This document shows, one piece after another, positions 5,759 to 11,464 of a DNA stretch of 11,464 bases. Below the pieces are notes generated by a model. The model was not told the origin of the DNA. It did not search any database and saw only the letters and a program-made list of their open reading frames with translations. The stretch's first letter is position 1. Each line of letters begins with the position of its first letter. Position numbers and translations under genes: made by a program. The DNA is from an uncultured Candidatus Melainabacteria bacterium. GTDB taxonomy: Bacteria; Cyanobacteriota; Vampirovibrionia; Gastranaerophilales; Gastranaerophilaceae. Location: assembly GCA_934675695.1 (NCBI GenBank), contig CAKURN010000022.1, positions 1-11,464 of the forward strand. The letters are read 5' to 3'.

Positions 5759-6787
5759 TTATTTTGTTTCAATTTCATTGTTTAAAAAATCTCTTAATTC
5801 GAGTGTTTTTTTAAAATTAAATGAAACAAACTGATTAAATCTAAGCCCTAATGTGCATGAAGGGCAGAGAGTAAGAATTAAATCAGCTTTTGAAGTTTTA
5901 ATCGTGAGAGCTTTTTTTAGTGCAATTTTTGTTGAAATTATAGGGTGAAAAACAAAATAACTTCCGCCAAAACCGCAGCAGCTATCGTAATTTTCCAGTC
6001 TTTTGTATTTTATTCCATTGATATTTTTTATTAAGTTTTCAATTTTAAAAAATTCTTCTTCAGACAAATGACAGGGTTTGTGAAAAGTTACAATTTTGTT
6101 TTTGTATTTTGAATTTTGTTTTAATTCTAATTTTTCTTTGATTAAATCTGTAAAAAACACTAATTTTGTTTTGTCGATATTGGTATAATTTTCAAATGCC
6201 GATTTGCAGCTTGCACAATCGAATACAACCAATTTTGCGTTTTTAATTAAAGAAATATTTTTATCTTTTGCTTTTTTGTAGTTTTTTATATCTCCACAAG
6301 TCAAATATGGCAAGCCGCAACAAGAAAAATCAGGATTAAAGAATAATTTATCTAAATATGTATTTTTGTGTTGAGCTTTTGCAACACAACCTTTAAAATA
6401 AAGGATATCAGAAGTTTTTGACTTTATTTTAGGTTTGAAAAAATTTAAAATATAAAGGATTTTCAAAGGTAAAAGTTTTAAAAATAAAAATAATTTTTGA
6501 TTTAATTTTGATGGATTTAGTTTTGCATTTTTATATGCAAAAATAGAAACAGTGTTTACTTTTGATGGGCAAGAAGTTTTGCATTTTGTGCAATTTAGGC
6601 AAATTTTTAAATCTTTTTTGATTTCTTTTTCAGACAAAATCCCTTTATTGAAACCCAAAAGTTTACAAATAAGCCCACGAGAAGTGTTATTTTCATCTTT
6701 TTTAATATCATAAATTGGGCATTTTTCTAGGCACAATGCACATCTTGAGCATTTAGAGAGTTCTTTTTCTATTTCTGAATTAAGCAT
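5759..6787 (-). CDS. Fe-S oxidoreductase with two 4Fe-4S motifs and two CCG domains (GlcF/LutA/HdrD-like)
   Basis: A 342-residue cytoplasmic electron-transfer protein. Two ferredoxin-type motifs lie at the N-terminus: C13-x2-C16-x2-C19-x3-C23-P and C63-x2-C66-x2-C69-x3-C73-P, each expected to hold a [4Fe-4S] cluster. Two cysteine-rich CCG domains follow: C134 ... C156-C157-G ... C191-x2-C194, and C239 ... C270-C271-G-F-G-G ... C308-x2-C311. In heterodisulfide reductase and glycolate/lactate oxidase subunits such domains bind cofactors or non-cubane clusters. The length is short for GlcF (usually about 400), and there is no GlcD-like FAD/FMN partner beside it in this window. The nearest flavoprotein is the COG2509 gene downstream on the same strand. 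The start ATG (6785-6787) has no Shine-Dalgarno sequence. An out-of-frame ATG seven bases upstream opens a four-codon ORF that overlaps the start. The protein is lysine- and isoleucine-rich with AT-biased codons. The electron donor and acceptor cannot be told from the sequence. Confidence 0.9.
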   Translation of the reverse strand: MLNSEIEKELSKCSRCALCLEKCPIYDIKKDENNTSRGLICKLLGFNKGILSEKEIKKDLKICLNCTKCKTSCPSKVNTVSIFAYKNAKLNPSKLNQKLFLFLKLLPLKILYILNFFKPKIKSKTSDILYFKGCVAKAQHKNTYLDKLFFNPDFSCCGLPYLTCGDIKNYKKAKDKNISLIKNAKLVVFDCASCKSAFENYTNIDKTKLVFFTDLIKEKLELKQNSKYKNKIVTFHKPCHLSEEEFFKIENLIKNINGIKYKRLENYDSCCGFGGSYFVFHPIISTKIALKKALTIKTSKADLILTLCPSCTLGLRFNQFVSFNFKKTLELRDFLNNEIETK

Positions 6788-6837
6788 ATTTCATAGTATA
6801 ATTCAAAAAAATAAAATTTTTTTGTTAAAATATTATT
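6788..6837. promoter_or_regulatory. 50-bp divergent promoter region of the Fe-S gene and rlmN, apparently leaderless
   Basis: Towards rlmN, TTCAAA (6803-6808), a 17-base spacer and TAAAAT (6826-6831) would start transcription at the A of the ATG at 6838. Towards the Fe-S gene, TATACT (6795-6800 read on the minus strand) would start transcription at about 6788, directly before its ATG; I see no good -35 there. The centre holds a perfect 8-bp inverted repeat, CAAAAAAA (6804-6811) against TTTTTTTG (6817-6824). No Shine-Dalgarno sequence is present on either side. Confidence 0.5.
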
Positions 6838-7860
6838 ATGAAACAAATTTTATCAAAATTTTCTTTAGAAGAATTGCAAAACTACATTGAATCAATCGGT
6901 GAAAAAAAATTTCGTGCAAACCAAATTTTTTCTTGGATTTGGGCAAAAAATGCAAAGTCGTTTGATGATATGACTGACGTTAAAAAAGAATTTCGTGAAT
7001 TTTTAAAACAAAACTGCGAAATTCTAGATTGTAAAATTAAAACTCGCCAAATTTCATCAGACGGTACAATTAAATATTTGATAGAATTTTCAGATGGATT
7101 GTGTGCCGAGACTGTTTTAATGCGTTTTGACAACCGTTCCAATCTTTCTATGTGTGTTTCTTGCCAAGTCGGCTGTAAAATGAATTGCAAATTTTGTGCA
7201 ACAGGACACAATGGTTTTAAAAGAAACCTTGATGCATCAGAAATAATTTCTCAAATTTTATTGGCTCAACAAGATACCGGACTAAAAATTACAAATGTTG
7301 TTTTTATGGGACAGGGAGAGCCTTTAGACAATTTTGAAAATATCAAAAAAGCGTTTGATTTTATAAACAAAAATCTACAAATTTCAATTAGAAGAATGAC
7401 ACTATCAACATCAGGTATTGTTCCAAAAATCTATGAATTAGCAAAAAATGAACTTACTCCAACGCTTGCTATTTCTTTACATGCACCTAATCACGAAATT
7501 CGTGAAAAAATAATGCCTATCGAAAAAAAATACAATATACAAGAATTAAAAAAAGCACTAAAAGATTTTAATAATGTAACAAAAGATAGAATTACGATAG
7601 AATATATTTTGATTGGCGGGTTGAATGACACTATTGAATGTGCAAAAGAACTGATTGAATTTTTAAAAGACATTAAATGCAACATCAATCTCATTCCATA
7701 CAATCCTGTTTCAAGCAATGACTTTGAAAAACCAAACAAAAAAGCTATGATGAAATTCAAATATCTTTTGGAATCTTCAGGCAAAAAAGTGACTATTCGA
7801 CTAGAACGTGGTGCAGATATAGATGCTGCTTGTGGACAATTGGCAGGAAAAATATCTTAA
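6838..7860 (+). CDS. rlmN: Dual-specificity rRNA/tRNA adenine-C2 methyltransferase RlmN (radical SAM)
   Basis: Methylates C2 of A2503 in 23S rRNA, and in some bacteria A37 of tRNAs, using two S-adenosylmethionine molecules and a [4Fe-4S] cluster. The length, 340 residues, is normal for the family. The N-terminal helical domain contains EKKFRANQIFSWIW (22-35). The radical-SAM cluster motif is C113-x3-C117-x2-C120, preceded by C106 at the position of the E. coli Cys118 that takes part in catalysis. The SAM-binding GQGEPLDN follows. The C-terminal ERGADIDAACGQLAG carries C332, equivalent to the Cys355 of E. coli that is transiently methylated. All key residues are present, so the enzyme should be active. 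Unlike Cfr, which modifies C8, the sequence carries the typical RlmN RGADIDAACGQLAG ending. The gene is convergent with fliD, four bases apart, with no obvious strong terminator between them. Confidence 0.97.
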   Translation: MKQILSKFSLEELQNYIESIGEKKFRANQIFSWIWAKNAKSFDDMTDVKKEFREFLKQNCEILDCKIKTRQISSDGTIKYLIEFSDGLCAETVLMRFDNRSNLSMCVSCQVGCKMNCKFCATGHNGFKRNLDASEIISQILLAQQDTGLKITNVVFMGQGEPLDNFENIKKAFDFINKNLQISIRRMTLSTSGIVPKIYELAKNELTPTLAISLHAPNHEIREKIMPIEKKYNIQELKKALKDFNNVTKDRITIEYILIGGLNDTIECAKELIEFLKDIKCNINLIPYNPVSSNDFEKPNKKAMMKFKYLLESSGKKVTIRLERGADIDAACGQLAGKIS

Positions 7861-7864
7861 CTTT

Positions 7865-9697
7865 TTAGCTAAAGTATGATTGGAACGTGCTTAATTGAGC
7901 AGATAAAGAAGACATTGTAGAATCCATTTTGTTGAATTTGCTGGTTATTAATGTCTGATAAGCAGTTAATTTTTCGTTTGCTGAATCTATTCTTTTATTT
8001 AAACTTGTTATTTGACTGTTTATTGAATCTGTATATGTTGCAAAATAGCCTTTTTCTGAATCTAAAACAGCACTCAATGTGTCAGCCATTTTGTCAAAAA
8101 CGCCTGTATTTTCTTGTGCTGTATAGCCGTCTGACAAAAGTTGTTTTACTGAATATGTGTTGTCTTTTAAGGCTTCTTTTAATTTTGTACTGTCTATTGA
8201 AATATTAGATATATCAGAACTAGAAGTTGAAATACCAATTTGTGATAGCAGATTGTACGCTCCATCGTTTTCGTTTGTGCCTGATAGAATATTTTTTAAA
8301 GTAGATGACAAGCTGCGTAATGTAGCATCACTTCCTATGGTTCCACTTGATGTAGTGCTTGTTTTGATGGTGCTAATTACATCATTGTATGCGCTAACAA
8401 AAGTATTAAGTGCTTCTTCGATTTTTGAATAATCAGGTTCAATATCCAATGTTACAGAACTAGGGTCGTCTGGGTTACTTGTATAATCGCTTGTTGGTTT
8501 TTTTACTGTAATAGACAAGTTAGATATACCTGATGATTCTCCTGTAATTGTATTTGAAGTAGATATAACTTTGTTACCGTTTACATAGAGAATAGCGTTT
8601 TTACCCAGTACTTGTGAATTTGATGCAAGAACTTCTTCATTATCGGCATTTGTTTCTGTTAAACCTAAAACATTTAATAGATTTGTTCCTGTTTCAGACA
8701 AACTGATATTGTTTTCGCCTGTTTCTGAAGAAGTTAAGATTAATTTGTTTGTTAAAGAATCAAAACTTGCTTGAACATTTGCATCGGAATTTCCGTTTAT
8801 TTTTGAAATTAAATCATTTAATGAAGTGTTTTTATTTATACTAAAATCTACACCATTAATCGTAATTGTGCCTGATTCTGCTTCTTGTCCATTTTCATCA
8901 AAGAATTTTACACCTCTGAGACCGGATTCTTCTGAAGCCATTGCGGCACTAGTCAACATTGTAGAAACAGCATAAGCACTTTTGTATCCGTGGGTGCCTG
9001 TTTTGTCATTCATTTTTAAAGCTGAAACAAAATTTGATTTATCTGAACTGGTTCCTAAAGACAAATTTGCATTTTCATCAACTACCCATTCGCCGTTTTC
9101 ATCTTTTTTGTATGTATCCAATGAAAAATAGCCGTCGTCACTTATGTTTGCTTGGACTTTTCCGTTTGTGGAGTCTGATATTTTATCTATTACGTCTTTT
9201 ACTGTGTCTTCTGATTCAATGTTTACTTTGTATTCTTTGCCATCAACAAACAAAGAAAAATCCCCTGCTTTTGCTTGTCCGTTTGCAAGGCTTGTAAATT
9301 TTGTATTTGCAATATCGTCACTACCTACAATACCTAAGCTTTTGTTGCTGGTTGCAGTAGTTGAAGTTGCAATTTGTTCGATTTTTAAATCAACCGAAGC
9401 AGCTGCAACATTACCTTTTGATGTTGCTGTTGCATAAGCAGAATTTGAAGAAGTGATAGAAGTATCTGCCCACATGTCAGAACTTGAGTCATATATGGTT
9501 TTTGTAAAAGTTTGTAGTGCAGTTAAAAGCGTGCTACATTTGGATTTTAAACTGTTAACAGCAGAACTTTTGTTATTTAAGTTGGTTAATTTTGTTTGTA
9601 ATGGTGTGACTGTTGATTCTTTCTTTACGCTAACGAGCGAAGAAACCCAACCGTCGATATCAAAACCTGAACCCAAACCTGTTATTGTACTTGGCAT
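7865..9697 (-). CDS. fliD: Flagellar hook-associated protein 2 / filament cap FliD
   Basis: FliD forms the cap at the tip of the flagellar filament and promotes folding of exported flagellin subunits; it leaves the cell through the flagellar export apparatus. The N-terminal FliD_N domain begins MPSTITGLGSGFDIDGWVSSL, a typical opening with no cleaved signal peptide, and extends to about 110 with KIEQIATS. The variable middle has two hook-IN-type segments (about 144-195 and 275-325, the second with GTITINGVDFSI). The FliD_C domain ends in a coiled-coil amphipathic tail (about 548-610). The length of 610 is at the upper end of normal. There is one Cys (C54), slightly unusual because axial flagellar proteins mostly lack cysteine. 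The ATG has AAAAGGAA at 9705-9712. No other flagellar gene lies in the window, so this is an isolated fliD. It implies a flagellated organism with its other flagellar loci elsewhere. Confidence 0.93.
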   Translation of the reverse strand: MPSTITGLGSGFDIDGWVSSLVSVKKESTVTPLQTKLTNLNNKSSAVNSLKSKCSTLLTALQTFTKTIYDSSSDMWADTSITSSNSAYATATSKGNVAAASVDLKIEQIATSTTATSNKSLGIVGSDDIANTKFTSLANGQAKAGDFSLFVDGKEYKVNIESEDTVKDVIDKISDSTNGKVQANISDDGYFSLDTYKKDENGEWVVDENANLSLGTSSDKSNFVSALKMNDKTGTHGYKSAYAVSTMLTSAAMASEESGLRGVKFFDENGQEAESGTITINGVDFSINKNTSLNDLISKINGNSDANVQASFDSLTNKLILTSSETGENNISLSETGTNLLNVLGLTETNADNEEVLASNSQVLGKNAILYVNGNKVISTSNTITGESSGISNLSITVKKPTSDYTSNPDDPSSVTLDIEPDYSKIEEALNTFVSAYNDVISTIKTSTTSSGTIGSDATLRSLSSTLKNILSGTNENDGAYNLLSQIGISTSSSDISNISIDSTKLKEALKDNTYSVKQLLSDGYTAQENTGVFDKMADTLSAVLDSEKGYFATYTDSINSQITSLNKRIDSANEKLTAYQTLITSKFNKMDSTMSSLSAQLSTFQSYFS

Positions 9698-9760
9698 AAT
9701 TAAATTCCTTTTAATTTACAATATCCATATTATTAAGTGTATGTTCCACCTTATACATAT

Positions 9761-9789
9761 ATTATAACACAAACTTAAAATTTTGTAAC
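9761..9789 (-). promoter_or_regulatory. Promoter of fliD (sigma-70-like, extended -10)
   Basis: On the minus strand GTTACA (9784-9789), a 17-base spacer and TATAAT (9761-9766) preceded by TGT (9767-9769) form an extended -10 promoter with an untranslated leader of about 56 bases. It does not resemble the sigma-28 flagellar consensus (TAAA then GCCGATAA), so housekeeping control of this late flagellar gene is suggested. Confidence 0.6.
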
Positions 9790-9822
9790 ATTTGTTAAAA
9801 AAGATTTAGCCTAATTATCTAA

Positions 9823-9828
9823 TTTAAT
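9823..9828 (+). promoter_or_regulatory. Weak candidate -10 box of the tolC-hlyD operon
   Basis: TTTAAT is five of six to the consensus and lies 11 bases before ATG 9840 and 29 before ATG 9858. No clear -35 is seen at the right distance. It would give an almost leaderless mRNA for the first ATG. Confidence 0.25.
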
Positions 9829-9839
9829 TCTAAATTAAA

Positions 9840-11177
9840 ATGATAAAAAATTCTTATATGAAAATTTTCTTTAGTTTGATTTTGATTTTTAATATATTGC
9901 TTACAAATATCTGTTTTGCAGACAGTGTAAATATTGATTTTTTCAAAAAATTTAATGATGAGTATCTTTTGAAATATATTTTAGAAACTCTAGAAAACAA
10001 CCACAATTTAAAAGAAGCAAACTACAAAGTCGAACAGTATCGTTATGAAATAAAGACTCAATTTTCAAAAGAATTGCCTGAACTATCGGTAGGAAGTGCT
10101 TATCTCGGGGCTCATTTTCCAACGACTGATGCAAGTGATTTCTTTTTTGTTCGTCCAAATGCTTATATTTTGCCTTTTAGGGTGAATTATGAACCTGATT
10201 TTTTGCTCAAAAGTCGTGACAAAACAAAATCAAAAGAAAAACTTTTTAAAGCACAATTGGCAAACCAAAAATCTACCTATATTTCTTTGTTATCAGATGT
10301 TGCAAGCGTGTATTTTAATATTTTGTTGACAGATTATTTAATTAAAACCCAAATTGAAATCTTAAAAAACAAAACAAAAAATCTTGATTTAACGAACAAA
10401 AAATACAAAAATGGCGTTATTGATTTAGTTGAATTAAATGAATATAGAAAAAAAATCCAAAACGAGCAAATGTACTATGATTCATTGATAAAAAACCAAA
10501 AAACAATGCTATACAACCTAAGCTCTTTGATTGGAAAAAGCCCAAACTGCACAGACGAAATCAAGCGTGGCAAAATTGAAGAAATTGAATACGTAGAAAA
10601 TATTCCTGAAATAATCAATTCTGACTTGATTTACAATCGTCCTGATTTAATCGAAATAGAAAACAAACTAAAAAGTGCAAAAATCGATATTACAGTCGCT
10701 AAAAAAGACTTTTTTCCCAGTTTTAATATTAACGGTTTGTACAGTATGGACACTGCAACAGGTGGAAATTTCTTTTCTTGGGACAGTGCTTTTGCACTTC
10801 TAATTGCAGGTTTAACTCAAGATATTTTTAAAGGCGGATATAAAATCGCTAACTTAAAAATCAAAAAAGCCCGCTATGGAGAACTTTTTGAACAATACAA
10901 ACAAGCAGACCTTAATGCAATAAAAGAAATCAACAATGCTCTAAACATAATCAAACAAGATTCAAAAAATGAAAAATCAACTCTATACAAACTAAATCTC
11001 CAAGATGAAAATTACAATTTTTCAAAAAAGAAATTCTCACAAGGTACAATTTCAAAATTTGAATATTTAGATGAAAAAGCCCTTTTAGACAATTCAAAAC
11101 AACTTTGGGCAAGTTCAAAAGCCACCAGATTGATGGATTATGTAACTTTGTATAAAGCTCTTGGTGGTGAATTATGA
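9840..11177 (+). CDS. TolC-family outer-membrane efflux protein (NodT/OprM-like)
   Basis: The 445-residue outer-membrane channel would work with the membrane-fusion protein encoded next and an inner-membrane transporter beyond the window. Residues 1-27 are a signal peptide ending CFA before DS. C25 is not in a lipobox, so unlike many NodT/OprM proteins it is probably not a lipoprotein. Two OEP repeats are visible. The first (about 40-240) has long alpha-helices and a KYKNGVIDLVELNEYRKK segment. The second (about 255-445) has YNRPDLIEIENKLKSAKIDI and AKKDFFPS (288-294 region), the hallmark of RND-type outer-membrane factors, then KKFSQGTISKFEYLDEKALL. Two starts are possible. ATG 9840 is used here. 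ATG 9858 would give a tighter signal peptide (MKIFFSL...). Neither has a Shine-Dalgarno sequence. The stop overlaps the next gene by four bases (ATGA), so the two genes are co-transcribed and probably translationally coupled. Confidence 0.92.
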   Translation: MIKNSYMKIFFSLILIFNILLTNICFADSVNIDFFKKFNDEYLLKYILETLENNHNLKEANYKVEQYRYEIKTQFSKELPELSVGSAYLGAHFPTTDASDFFFVRPNAYILPFRVNYEPDFLLKSRDKTKSKEKLFKAQLANQKSTYISLLSDVASVYFNILLTDYLIKTQIEILKNKTKNLDLTNKKYKNGVIDLVELNEYRKKIQNEQMYYDSLIKNQKTMLYNLSSLIGKSPNCTDEIKRGKIEEIEYVENIPEIINSDLIYNRPDLIEIENKLKSAKIDITVAKKDFFPSFNINGLYSMDTATGGNFFSWDSAFALLIAGLTQDIFKGGYKIANLKIKKARYGELFEQYKQADLNAIKEINNALNIIKQDSKNEKSTLYKLNLQDENYNFSKKKFSQGTISKFEYLDEKALLDNSKQLWASSKATRLMDYVTLYKALGGEL

Positions 11178-11464
11178 AAAAATGGCTAATAGTTTCTATT
11201 TCAATCGTTTTTGTTTTTATTTTGGTTATATTTTTCTTTTTTTTAAACAAAGAAGACAAAAATATTATAGAAAGTTACGGAAATATTGAAATAAGACAAG
11301 TTGATTTGTCTTTTCAAATTGATGGTGTAATAAAAGACGTTCTGGTTGAAGAAGGTGATTACGTTAAAAAAGGCGATTTAATCGCAATTTTAGATGATAG
11401 AGATTATAAGGCAAACTACAAAAAAGCCCTCTATCAAGAAAAAACAACTTATTCAAATGCAACA
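11174..11464 (+). CDS. HlyD/EmrA-type membrane-fusion (periplasmic adaptor) protein, 5' part cut by the window end
   Basis: Ninety-seven codons are visible and the frame is open to the last base. The protein starts MKKWL, followed by one hydrophobic membrane anchor (about residues 5-24), so it is an inner-membrane-anchored periplasmic protein. Then comes a half-lipoyl/biotinyl domain (about 38-80): IEIRQVDLSFQIDGVIKDVL, EEGDYVKKGDLIAILD, the classic adaptor pattern. DDRDYKANYKKALYQ begins the alpha-hairpin that docks on the TolC partner. The ATG lies inside the tolC end (ATGA, four-base overlap), with GGTGGTG 3-9 bases upstream as a weak ribosome binding site. Together with the preceding gene it indicates a tripartite drug or small-molecule exporter. 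The transporter (ABC, MFS or RND) is outside the window; the uncleaved anchor without a lipobox favours an EmrA/HlyD-like partner over RND. Confidence 0.9.
   Translation, partial: MKKWLIVSISIVFVFILVIFFFFLNKEDKNIIESYGNIEIRQVDLSFQIDGVIKDVLVEEGDYVKKGDLIAILDDRDYKANYKKALYQEKTTYSNAT

Noticed and set aside
5737..5760. AT-only inverted repeat (AATATTT/AAATATT) at the end of the Fe-S gene as a terminator
   Set aside because: Seven A/T pairs with a ten-base loop and no following T-run on the minus strand; likely chance in AT-rich sequence.
6838..7860. Cfr-type antibiotic resistance methyltransferase
   Set aside because: The sequence has the RlmN-specific RGADIDAACGQLAG ending, N-terminal domain and length; nothing points to C8 methylation.
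7858..7877. Terminator between rlmN and fliD
   Set aside because: The sequence ACTTTTTAGCTAAAGT is only imperfectly symmetrical and has no GC stem or T-run; not enough to call.
8157..9767. Several plus-strand open frames lying opposite fliD (for example 9144-9437, 9453-9767)
   Set aside because: They are antisense to a clear FliD frame, have low-complexity or hydrophobic sequences and no ribosome binding sites.
1..11464. CRISPR array, tRNA/rRNA gene, insertion sequence, prophage, toxin-antitoxin or defence system
   Set aside because: No regularly spaced repeats, no tRNA-like CCA/T-loop structure, no transposase or recombinase and no small toxin-antitoxin pair was seen; the genes are ordinary chromosomal functions.

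Overview
The window is a strongly AT-rich bacterial chromosome segment. It carries ten protein genes: seven look complete with ordinary starts, one is complete with a TTG start, and two are cut by the window edges. The gene set points to a diderm, flagellated bacterium: a secreted SLH-domain protein, a TolC/NodT-type outer-membrane channel with a membrane-fusion protein, and FliD. Low GC, an SLH protein together with an outer-membrane efflux system, and a Firmicute-like EpsC-type serine acetyltransferase would fit a gut Gastranaerophilales/Vampirovibrionia (Melainabacteria) genome. That lineage call is an inference from gene style only. I see no tRNA, rRNA, CRISPR array, insertion sequence or prophage gene, and the region reads as ordinary chromosome.

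Layout. (1) 2-520 is the 3' end of an unrecognised, apparently highly expressed gene, closed by a terminator. (2) 655-972 is a small cupin, convergent with an SLH-domain secreted protein on the minus strand (1069-2490); the two share a symmetrical bidirectional terminator. (3) The 167-bp gap 2491-2657 is a divergent promoter region for the SLH gene and for a pseudo-receiver/GGDEF protein (2658-3533) that has an atypical GDEEF signature. (4) The GGDEF gene meets a serine O-acetyltransferase gene (3530-4186, minus) tail to tail. Their stop codons overlap inside the loop of a 15-bp hairpin, so coding ends and terminator are the same DNA. (5) Two redox genes follow on the minus strand: a COG2509-type FAD protein (4276-5652) and a GlcF/HdrD-like Fe-S protein (5759-6787). 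(6) A 50-bp divergent gap separates the Fe-S gene from rlmN (6838-7860); neither gene has a Shine-Dalgarno sequence and both have -10-like boxes almost touching the start codon. (7) rlmN converges with fliD (7865-9697, minus) with 4 bp between stop codons. (8) A 142-bp divergent gap leads to a TolC-family gene (9840-11177), whose stop overlaps the start of an HlyD/EmrA-like adaptor gene (11174 to the window end). That pair forms an export operon.

Working relations. Only tolC-hlyD is a clear operon. The FAD and Fe-S genes could be a redox pair, but a promoter-like sequence lies between them. The other genes look like independently transcribed single-gene units with short gaps and hairpin terminators. 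Five genes have clear AAGGA-type ribosome binding sites (cupin, SLH, GGDEF, FAD, fliD). Four do not (serine acetyltransferase, Fe-S protein, rlmN, tolC), and three of those have -10-like boxes placed so that the mRNA would be leaderless or nearly so. I did not find a convincing novel multi-gene system. The points most worth following are the unrecognised first gene, the GDEEF diguanylate-cyclase-like protein, the candidate leaderless promoters, the operator-like palindrome before the SLH gene, and the ferredoxin-like cysteine pattern in the FAD protein.
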